This document shows, piece by piece, positions 1 to 6,086 of a stretch of DNA of 6,259 nucleotides. The stretch's first letter is position 1; each line of letters begins with the position of its first letter. Location: positions 1 through 6,259 of the forward strand of contig CAYMLL010000384.1 in NCBI GenBank assembly GCA_964390645.1, given 5' to 3'. Under the pieces are notes generated by a model. That model had not been told where the DNA came from and made no database searches. It was given only the letters and a program-made list of their open reading frames with translations. A program made the translations under genes and the position numbers. Source of the DNA: CAYMLL01 sp964390645. GTDB lineage: Bacteria > Planctomycetota > UBA8108.

Positions 1-139
1 CACGCCCTGTCAACGGCTCGAACGCGCCCCCGCCGATCTCCACAACCTGTTCACCAGTTTGTTCTTACGTGAGGCACGCCGGGACCGTATGCTGGGGAAT
101 GCGGATTCCGTCCCGCCCCTTTCCCCACGCGAGAGAACG

Positions 140-2392
140 ATGGGCACCGGTGACGAGCTCGAGGAGGTTCTTCGCGGCCTCAACGCTCCGCAGCGCGAAG
201 CGGTGCTGCACCGGGACGGGCCCCTGCTGATTCTGGCCGGCGCGGGAAGCGGCAAGACGCGGGTTATCACGCATCGGATCGCCCGTCTTCTGCGCGCCGG
301 GGTGTCGCCGGAGTCCATCCTGGCGATCACCTTCACCAACAAGGCCGCCGGGGAGATGAAGGAGCGGACCAGGCAGCTCTGCGGGCTGCGCAGCGGCTGG
401 ATCAGCACCTTCCACAGCCTCGCCGCACGCGTTCTACGACGACACATCTACCGGCTCGAGCCCTACGACACATCGTTCACGATCTGCGATCGCGACGACT
501 GCCGAGCGCTCGTGAAGCTCCTGCTGAAATCCGAGGGCATCGACTCCCAGCTCTGGGAACCGTCAACGGTGCTCGCCGAGATCAGCCGCGTGAAGAGCAG
601 CCTCGAAGGTGACGAGGAGCAGCTCGGATCCGACTTCCGGCACGGGCAGATACTGCGAACGCTCTACCTGAAGTACACGGAGCTCATGCGGCAGAGAAAC
701 CTCCTGGACTTCGACGATCTGCTGCTGCTTCTCGTCCGACTCCTTCGAGAGCACGAGGACGTGCTCTCGCGCTACCGCGATCAGTTCCGCTACGTCCTCG
801 TCGACGAGTACCAGGACACCAACGCGATCCAGTATCACATCACGCGCCTGCTCACCGCACACGGGAACCTCTGCATCACCGGAGACCCGGACCAGTCGAT
901 CTACGCGTGGCGCGGCGCCGACATCACCAACATCCTCGAGTTCGAGCGCGACTACCCCGGAGCCCGTGTCGTCAAGCTCGAGCAGAACTACCGTTCGACC
1001 GGCAATGTTCTGAGGACCGCAAACTCGCTGATCTCCCGAAACACGGAGCGCAAGCCCAAGGAGCTCTGGACGGAGAACGCGGACGGCGATCCTGTTCGTG
1101 TCTATCGATTCCAGACCGAGCTGGAAGAGGCTCGCGAAGTCTCGACGGTGATTCGCGAATTCCTGCAAGGGGGTCACTCGTGTGGTGATATCGCGATCTT
1201 CTACCGCATGAACTCGCTGTCGCGGACGGTGGAGCAAGCCCTGATCTACGCCAACATTCCCTACTCGATCGTCGGTGGCATCGAGTTCTTCCTGCGCAAG
1301 GAGGTGAAGGACGTCCTGTCCTTCGTGCGCATCCTCGACAATCCTCGCGACAGCGAGAGCCTCAAGCGCGTCATCAACGTACCGCCGCGAGGCGTGGGCA
1401 AGGGCACGATCGAGAAGCTCGAAGAGATCGCGCAGCGCCACCGACGCGGGCTTCTCGACGTCACGCTCCACGAGGAGTTCGACGACGAGCTCACTTCACG
1501 ACAGCGCAAGTCCGTCGGCACCTTTCGCGTGCTCTACGAGAAGCTGAACGAGCTGAAGGAAGGAAGCGTCGAGGCGCTGCTGACCGGCATCATCGAGACA
1601 ACGGGCTACGAAGGCTACCTCTCGCAATCGACCGGCGAAGACGCTCAGGACCGTCGGGACAACCTGGGCGAGCTCATCGGAGCGGCCATCGAGTACGACG
1701 AGGCGCACCCGGACGGATCGCTGACCGGTTTCCTCGAGCTCACGGCGATTCTCGGGGACGTCGACCGCTGGGAACGGAGCGCTGACCGCGTCTCGTTGAT
1801 GACGCTTCACTCCGCGAAGGGGCTCGAGTTCCCGATCGTCATCATCATCGGCGTCGAGGACGGCATCCTGCCGCTCGTCCGGGCCGGCGACGGGGACACG
1901 AACATCGAGGAGGAGCGACGACTGCTCTACGTCGGAAACACCCGCGCCATGGAGAAGCTCTATCTGACGCACACGAGAACGCGCATGCGCTTCGGTCAGA
2001 CAACGCGCTCCGCACCCTCACGCTTCCTGCGCGAGCTCGCTCCGCCGGGTGAGGACGCGTGGAAGAGCCTCGAGCAGCTCTCGATGGACGCGGCGACCGA
2101 GGAGAGTCTCCACGGAAGCTCGATCTCCCGCCGACTCGGAGACGACCCCGAGACCGAAGAAATCGGGGACCGGTTCGGCGACACGGACACGAGCGATCCT
2201 TGCGCGGATGACTTCCCCATCGACGAGGACCCGTACCCCGAAGGCACTCGCGTCTGGCACGACGACTACGGCGAAGGAGAAGTCGTCGGCGCCAGTGGCT
2301 TCGGCGGTCGCCGACGCGTCACGGTGCGCTTCGACGATTCCGGCGAGAAGCAGTTTGTCGTATCGTACGCTCCACTTCGTCTCGTGCGCTGA
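140..2392 (+). CDS. uvrD: UvrD/PcrA-type ATP-dependent 3'-5' DNA helicase
   Basis: Superfamily 1A helicase, 750 aa from the ATG at 140, close to the 720-730 aa usual for UvrD/PcrA. Family role: ATP-driven 3'-5' unwinding in nucleotide excision and mismatch repair and removal of RecA or stalled complexes, in the cytoplasm. Seen in order: Q motif LNAPQREAV (14-22), Walker A GAGSGKT (34-40), motif Ia TFTNKAA (64-70), Walker B DEYQD (222-226), motif III GDPDQSIYAWRG (248-259), motif IV QNYRS (282-286), a 2B-domain stretch around IVGGIEFFLRKEVKD, motif V TLHSAKGLEFP (555-565), motif VI EEERRLLYVGNTRA (590-603), and a C-terminal Tudor-like domain from about 698 (VWHDDYGEGEVV) as in PcrA. The start at 140 places the Q motif at the usual distance from the N-terminus; TTG at 59 and ATG at 89 are in-frame alternatives. 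The ribosome binding site is weak (GAGAG at 131-135). Odd: Asn in motif VI where Ile, Val, Met or Leu is usual. UvrD versus PcrA naming is not resolvable here. Confidence 0.95.
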   Translation: MGTGDELEEVLRGLNAPQREAVLHRDGPLLILAGAGSGKTRVITHRIARLLRAGVSPESILAITFTNKAAGEMKERTRQLCGLRSGWISTFHSLAARVLRRHIYRLEPYDTSFTICDRDDCRALVKLLLKSEGIDSQLWEPSTVLAEISRVKSSLEGDEEQLGSDFRHGQILRTLYLKYTELMRQRNLLDFDDLLLLLVRLLREHEDVLSRYRDQFRYVLVDEYQDTNAIQYHITRLLTAHGNLCITGDPDQSIYAWRGADITNILEFERDYPGARVVKLEQNYRSTGNVLRTANSLISRNTERKPKELWTENADGDPVRVYRFQTELEEAREVSTVIREFLQGGHSCGDIAIFYRMNSLSRTVEQALIYANIPYSIVGGIEFFLRKEVKDVLSFVRILDNPRDSESLKRVINVPPRGVGKGTIEKLEEIAQRHRRGLLDVTLHEEFDDELTSRQRKSVGTFRVLYEKLNELKEGSVEALLTGIIETTGYEGYLSQSTGEDAQDRRDNLGELIGAAIEYDEAHPDGSLTGFLELTAILGDVDRWERSADRVSLMTLHSAKGLEFPIVIIIGVEDGILPLVRAGDGDTNIEEERRLLYVGNTRAMEKLYLTHTRTRMRFGQTTRSAPSRFLRELAPPGEDAWKSLEQLSMDAATEESLHGSSISRRLGDDPETEEIGDRFGDTDTSDPCADDFPIDEDPYPEGTRVWHDDYGEGEVVGASGFGGRRRVTVRFDDSGEKQFVVSYAPLRLVR

Positions 2393-2424
2393 CCGCCGGA
2401 ACGCGATACAATCCGACCGCCACC

Positions 2425-2436
2425 GAGGATCCTCCG
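2425..2436 (+). promoter_or_regulatory. Ribosome binding site fixing a TTG start
   Basis: GAGGA at 2425-2429 lies about 7 nt before the TTG at 2437. This supports TTG as the real start of the transporter gene: translation from it immediately gives a signal peptide, and no in-frame ATG occurs before that peptide ends. The site is the left half of a 10-bp perfect palindrome, GAGGATCCTC (2425-2434). The palindrome has no loop, so it is unlikely to form a hairpin. Confidence 0.7.
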
Positions 2437-4371
2437 TTGAACCACCGCCGCGGCATATTCCTCGTCTGCCTCCTCGCCGTCGTCGCATCGGCATCGCGAC
2501 GCGTTGACGCACACGTACCGCGCGACCTCGTCGGCACACAGGTGCTCCTTCGCTTCTTCGAGGATCGTGTCCTCCTCATCCTCGACCTCGGCTATCGCGA
2601 CAGCTGGGCGCAGTCGGAGATGATCCGCATGGACGCGGACCGGAACTCCGAGGTCAGCGAGGAAGAGGCCGACGCCTATTGCCGCGTCGTATGGTCGAAG
2701 AAGATTCTGCGACAAGACAAGCAGACCGGCGACACCGATCCCGCTCTGACGTGCAAGATCGATGGCAAACCGGTGCCACTCGTTCTGCGAGCGATCAAGC
2801 ACGAACAGCTGGTCGGCCGCGTGTTCCCGGCACCCTTCACGGTCTACTACACGTGCGAGGTGCGACCGCACGACGGTCCCTTCCGCCCCGACGAGAGGCA
2901 CGAGATCGAAATTCTCGACCTGGTCACGAAAGACGAAGTGCCGACGAGTCCGGACTACCTGCTGCCCTTCGGCGGCCACGGCAACGACCCGAAGCGATAC
3001 CGACTCAATCCCGCCTTCGTGGATCCCCCCGCCGAAAAAGTGCTCACCGACGGATTCGGTGAGCAGTGGGTCGCCCGGGGCACCGAGAGGCTCATAGTCA
3101 GGTTCGAGTTCTCGAGACGCCTCGACGAGCTTCGGGACGAAGCCGGGGAGAACGAGGAGCCCCGGGACTCGAAGGATGCTGTCGGCAGCGACGACGAGGT
3201 GCCGGTCGAATCGGTGCCACGCGAGCCCGGATCGAGGAAGGCAGGCGCTGAGAATCGGGCCGACCCGGACACGGTCCGTGACGCCGAGGAGTCGAGGTGG
3301 TTCGCAAAGGCGATGGAAGATCTGTCCGACGGCGCCGGCTTCTGGGCCACGGGGTTCTACCTGCTGATGGCGACGCTCTGGGGGGCCGGCCACGCGTTTA
3401 CGCCAGGTCACGGCAAGACGATGGTCGCGGCCTACCTGATCGGCACCCGGGGACGCTTCCGCGACGCGGTGATCCTCGGCGTGACAACGACCTTCACCCA
3501 CACGGTCATCGTCTACATCGTCGGCATCTCCGTGCTGGTGATCGCCAACCGGTACGCGAGCACCTCCGATGGTGCTCTCGCGAACCGGGCCATCGTCGTC
3601 TGCATGGTCGTGTCCGGCTCGCTCCTCTGTGTCATGGGCCTGGCGATCTTCTGGAGGCGGGTGCGGGGGATCGACGGCGGCCACCGTCACGGTCACCAGC
3701 ACCAGGGAGGACATTCACACGCCCACGGACATCAGGGCGGACATTCGCACACCCACGAGCACCAGGGGGGACATTCACACGCCCACGAACATCACGAGGA
3801 AGATTCGCACGAGCACCCGGGGAAACATCCGCACGCCCACGAACACGGGGAGGAACACTCGCACCAGCACCAGCCCCCGGACGCGGTCGCTTCCACTCCG
3901 CCCCACAAGCCCGCTGACACCGACGACACGACGGCCCGCCCCAGCCGCCGGGAGCTGGTCGCCCACGGCATCTCCGGCGGCCTCCTTCCCTGCCCTGCGG
4001 GGATCACCGTCATCCTCATCGGACTGCACCGCCCGGACGATCTGGTCTTCGCGATCCTGCTGCTCGTCTTCTTCTCGATCGGGCTCGGCGGCGTGCTCGT
4101 GCTGATCGGCGTCTTCCTGATCTCCGGAAAGATGCTCGTTTCACGCCGAGGGCTCGCCAGAGGTGTCTTCTTCCAGGAGATCGGGTTCCTGCAGAAGATC
4201 TTCGCTGCACCCCTCCTCGCCAAGATCGATGCGCTCGGCTTGCGCTTTCTGCGAGTCGTGCCCGCCGCGTCCTGCCTCTTCATCGCGGCGCTCGGGGCCT
4301 TCTTTGTCGTCCACTCGATCGTCCGACACCCGACGGAGGTGCGTGCGATTCTCGACGCGACCGGGCTCTGA
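2437..4371 (+). CDS. NicO/RcnA-family nickel/cobalt transporter with extracytoplasmic EF-hand domain
   Basis: Inner-membrane transporter, 644 aa, for Ni2+/Co2+ (family inference). Residues 1-25 form a signal peptide (basic start, hydrophobic FLVCLLAVVASA, then VDA-HV). Residues 26 to about 290 should be extracytoplasmic. They contain an EF-hand-like loop DADRNSEVSEEE (66-77, with D, D, N and final E in the calcium-binding positions) and end in a charged linker. The membrane part begins near 303 and carries the family signature HAFTPGHGKT (319-328), then THT (354-356), a His-rich loop (416-478, 26 His), GGLLPCPAGITVIL (514-527) and a last helix near 606-626; I see about six hydrophobic segments. 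The HxxxPGHGK and LLPCPA motifs match RcnA, but RcnA itself has no large N-terminal domain. Architectures with such a domain occur in some NicO relatives. Uptake versus efflux cannot be decided from sequence. The gene follows the helicase gene by 44 nt and may be cotranscribed. No metal-responsive riboswitch fits in that gap. Confidence 0.9.
   Translation: MNHRRGIFLVCLLAVVASASRRVDAHVPRDLVGTQVLLRFFEDRVLLILDLGYRDSWAQSEMIRMDADRNSEVSEEEADAYCRVVWSKKILRQDKQTGDTDPALTCKIDGKPVPLVLRAIKHEQLVGRVFPAPFTVYYTCEVRPHDGPFRPDERHEIEILDLVTKDEVPTSPDYLLPFGGHGNDPKRYRLNPAFVDPPAEKVLTDGFGEQWVARGTERLIVRFEFSRRLDELRDEAGENEEPRDSKDAVGSDDEVPVESVPREPGSRKAGAENRADPDTVRDAEESRWFAKAMEDLSDGAGFWATGFYLLMATLWGAGHAFTPGHGKTMVAAYLIGTRGRFRDAVILGVTTTFTHTVIVYIVGISVLVIANRYASTSDGALANRAIVVCMVVSGSLLCVMGLAIFWRRVRGIDGGHRHGHQHQGGHSHAHGHQGGHSHTHEHQGGHSHAHEHHEEDSHEHPGKHPHAHEHGEEHSHQHQPPDAVASTPPHKPADTDDTTARPSRRELVAHGISGGLLPCPAGITVILIGLHRPDDLVFAILLLVFFSIGLGGVLVLIGVFLISGKMLVSRRGLARGVFFQEIGFLQKIFAAPLLAKIDALGLRFLRVVPAASCLFIAALGAFFVVHSIVRHPTEVRAILDATGL
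3700..3819 (+). repeat. 30-bp tandem repeat coding the His-rich metal loop
   Basis: Three near-identical 30-bp units at 3700-3729, 3730-3759 and 3760-3789, then a decayed fourth at 3790-3819. Each encodes HQGGHSHxH plus G or E (the fourth reads HHEEDSHEHP). The unit is a multiple of three, so copy-number change keeps the frame. It lies in the loop between transmembrane segments of the transporter, a likely metal-binding loop. Similar HxH-rich sequence flanks it on both sides, covering residues 416-478. Confidence 0.9.
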
Positions 4372-4416
4372 GCCAGCACATCGTGTAAATCGGCGACCTC
4401 GCGCCAGGGGCTTGAG

Positions 4417-4486
4417 CCTCTTTTCGGAAATACTCCGCTGCCCCCTCCTCGACACCGGTGGCGGGTCCTGCCGGGCCGAAAAGAGG
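4417..4486. repeat. 11-bp perfect inverted repeat enclosing a second stem
   Basis: CCTCTTTTCGG (4417-4427) is exactly complementary to CCGAAAAGAGG (4476-4486). Inside the 48-nt loop, CCGCTGCC (4435-4442) can pair with GGTGGCGG (4457-4464) over 8 bp with two G-U wobbles, giving a nested two-stem fold. No T-run follows on either strand, so it is not a standard intrinsic terminator. A leader RNA structure, a 3'-end stabiliser or a protein-binding site are all possible. Confidence 0.55.
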
Positions 4487-4613
4487 GCAAAGGATTCCAC
4501 CGACACTGCCGATATTCACTGCGGTCGGGCGGCAAGATCCGGCCGTTCAGGGAAGTCCGGGTGGTCATGTGGCCCCCGCCCTCGCCAGCGACGGATGAGT
4601 TCTTCAAGCTCAC

Positions 4614-4622
4614 GGAAAGGGG
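4614..4622 (+). promoter_or_regulatory. Ribosome binding site of the 67-aa gene
   Basis: A purine-rich GGAAAGGGG sits a few nucleotides before the ATG at 4626. It is the clearest Shine-Dalgarno-like signal in this part of the window and is a main reason to believe the short gene. Confidence 0.6.
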
Positions 4623-4625
4623 CTC

Positions 4626-4829
4626 ATGAAGTCACCGCAATGCGTCACGGACACGGTGTTCGTGGTCAAGGAGAAACAGGAGCACTGCTTTCTCTTCGAC
4701 AGCGATGACCCTCTGGGGCTTCTCCGAGCGCTTCTCTCGCAAGCGAGGAATCCCGATTCGGGGCTTTCGCGGGAGGAGGCTTACGAAGTGATGGAAGGAA
4801 TGATTCCGGAACGCCTGAGATCAATCTGA
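4626..4829 (+). CDS. Small protein of unknown function, 67 aa
   Basis: Not recognised. The ATG has a good purine-rich ribosome binding site, and the frame lies alone between two real genes with no competing frame of quality. The sequence suggests a two-strand start (TVFVVKEKQEHCFLFD, about 10-25) followed by two helices (PLGLLRALLSQA, about 29-40; SREEAYEVMEGMIPERLRSI, 48-67). There is no signal peptide or membrane segment, so it is probably cytoplasmic. It has two cysteines (6 and 21) but no CxxC motif and no DNA-binding motif I can name. It is followed after 72 nt by the xerC start codon, so shared transcription is possible. A small globular regulator or adaptor is conceivable, but nothing in the sequence assigns a role. 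Confidence 0.65.
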   Translation: MKSPQCVTDTVFVVKEKQEHCFLFDSDDPLGLLRALLSQARNPDSGLSREEAYEVMEGMIPERLRSI

Positions 4830-4901
4830 GTGCACCGCGAGCTGAACTTGCAGTGAAGTGAAGAGCACTCTGAAACCTACCCTCGGTTGAAGAGAAGAGC
4901 A

Positions 4902-6086
4902 ATGGAAGAGAACACCCCTCACACCACGACCGACGCGATCACGGAACGTAGCCCCGGATCGCTTCCCACCCCGGACGACGCGTCCGGCACCAGCCACCCG
5001 ACCTCGGTCCAATCCGACGCGGCGACCACCACCCCGGCTCCCGGCGGCGACGCGACGGCTCCCGACAGGGACATTCCGGTCCCCGACGGCGACGTTCCGG
5101 CCCCCGAGCAACCCGGTGGCGGCGAGAGCCCCGTAACCGAGCCGCAGACACCGACGGAAGACACCGGCACCACCCCCACGTCTTCCAGCCCGATGAACTA
5201 CGAGGAAGCGTTCGTCCAGTACCTGCGTTACGAGCGGAACATGTCTCCCGAGACGATCCGCGCTTACGAGAAGGACCTGTACCAGTTTCTACGATTCTTC
5301 TCCAAGGGTAGCGGCCAGCCCATCAACCCGACCGGAATCACGACCCTCCAGGTCCGTGAGTTCCTCGCTGCCCTCAAGGAACGCAACTACCAGAAGACAA
5401 CCGTCGTCCGGAAGCTCGCGACGATCCGCAGCTTCTACAAGTTCCTGATGCGAAAGGGACACGTTACGACGAATCCCCTCATCGACATCGAGACCCCGAA
5501 GGTCGAGAAGAAGCTCCCCCACTTCCTCAGCACGGAAGAAGTCGAGAAGCTCCTCAACGCACCGCAGGGCAACACGTTCCAAGCAGTGCGCGACCGCGCA
5601 ATCCTCGAGACGCTGTACTCGACCGGTCTTCGCGTCAGCGAGCTGACCGCTCTGAACGTCTCGGACCTCGATTTCACGACCGAGGTGATCAAGGCCCGCG
5701 GCAAGGGACGCCGGGAACGAATCGTCCCTGTCGGCAGCTTCGCGTTGCAGGCGATCAAGCGCTACGTCGAGGTACGGTCTCAGGTGCCTCGAATCAACGA
5801 GGAAGATCCGGACGCGCTCTTCCTCAACCGCTTCGGTGATCGCCTGTCCTCCAGGAGCATCCGCAAGATCCTTGACAAGTACATCAAGGTCACCGGGCTC
5901 AACGAGAAGACGTCTCCCCACACCTTGCGGCACAGCTTCGCTACACACCTGCTGAATCGCGGCGCCAACCTGCGCATGGTCCAGGAGCTGCTTGGCCACA
6001 AGCACCTCTCGACGACGCAGATCTACACGCACGTGACGACCCAGGGCATGCAGAAGCAGTACGAGCAAGCCCACCAGCGCCCATAG
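4902..6086 (+). CDS. xerC: XerC-type tyrosine site-specific recombinase with long N-terminal extension
   Basis: Tyrosine recombinase, 394 aa from the ATG at 4902. Family role: with a partner Xer protein it cuts and rejoins DNA at dif to resolve chromosome dimers. The N-terminal SAM-like core-binding domain starts near residue 98 (MNYEEAFVQYLRYERNMS) and runs to about 195. The catalytic domain holds Arg244 (STGLRVSEL), Lys268 (RGKGRRE), His340 and Arg343 (PHTLRHSFATHLL), His366 (LLGHKHLSTTQIY) and nucleophile Tyr375, so the active site is complete. The ending (YTHVTTQ...YEQAH) resembles XerC more than XerD, but the assignment is by pattern only. Residues 1-97 are an extra acidic, Pro/Thr/Ala/Asp-rich low-complexity segment; Xer proteins are normally about 300 aa. 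An internal ATG at 5193 would give 297 aa but has no ribosome binding site, whereas AGAGAAGAG precedes 4902. TTG at 4887 is another in-frame start. Confidence 0.9.
   Translation: MEENTPHTTTDAITERSPGSLPTPDDASGTSHPTSVQSDAATTTPAPGGDATAPDRDIPVPDGDVPAPEQPGGGESPVTEPQTPTEDTGTTPTSSSPMNYEEAFVQYLRYERNMSPETIRAYEKDLYQFLRFFSKGSGQPINPTGITTLQVREFLAALKERNYQKTTVVRKLATIRSFYKFLMRKGHVTTNPLIDIETPKVEKKLPHFLSTEEVEKLLNAPQGNTFQAVRDRAILETLYSTGLRVSELTALNVSDLDFTTEVIKARGKGRRERIVPVGSFALQAIKRYVEVRSQVPRINEEDPDALFLNRFGDRLSSRSIRKILDKYIKVTGLNEKTSPHTLRHSFATHLLNRGANLRMVQELLGHKHLSTTQIYTHVTTQGMQKQYEQAHQRP
5049..5111 (+). repeat. Three 21-bp units in the recombinase N-terminal extension
   Basis: In-frame units at 5049-5069, 5070-5090 and 5091-5111 encode DATAPDR, DIPVPDG and DVPAPEQ, a D-x-P-x-P-(D/E)-x pattern. 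The second and third are also close at DNA level (GACATTCCGGTCCCCGA against GACGTTCCGGCCCCCGA). They point to growth of the disordered extension by small duplications. Confidence 0.6.

Larger units (their letters stand above)
4372..4625. other. Intergenic interval, 254 nt, no convincing gene
   Basis: Between the transporter stop and the 67-aa gene. Open frames here on either strand are extensions of antisense or out-of-frame shadows and show no recognisable protein. I see no tRNA or known riboswitch signature, no hairpin followed by a T-run, and no good -35/-10 pair. The notable content is the inverted repeat at 4417-4486. The interval could be the 3' region of the transporter transcript, the leader of the 67-aa gene, or both. 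Confidence 0.6.

Noticed and set aside
563..1471. 302-codon open frame on the - strand
   Set aside because: Antisense shadow of the helicase core; no recognisable domain.
2393..2436. NiCo riboswitch before the transporter gene
   Set aside because: The 44-nt gap is too short for this RNA and shows none of its paired structure.
2266..3714. 482-codon open frame on the - strand
   Set aside because: It lies wholly antisense to the end of the helicase gene and the transporter gene, which both have clear homology. Its composition (Val, Arg, Asp and His rich) is what the reverse of GC-rich codons gives. No motif is visible.
3700..3819. Possible CRISPR array (regular 30-bp repeats)
   Set aside because: Units are directly adjacent without spacers, in frame, and encode the His-rich loop of the transporter.
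3792..4613. 273-codon open frame on the - strand across the intergenic interval
   Set aside because: Mostly antisense to the transporter; the part in the interval has no domain, no signal and no good ribosome binding site.
4828..4870. GAGTGC / GCACTC inverted repeat spanning the stop of the 67-aa gene
   Set aside because: Only 6 bp with a 31-nt loop and no T-run; easily chance.
4902..6086. Mobile-element or phage integrase
   Set aside because: The core matches housekeeping Xer recombinases (LSTTQIYTH, AH near the C-terminus), and no tRNA, attachment repeat or other mobile gene is nearby.
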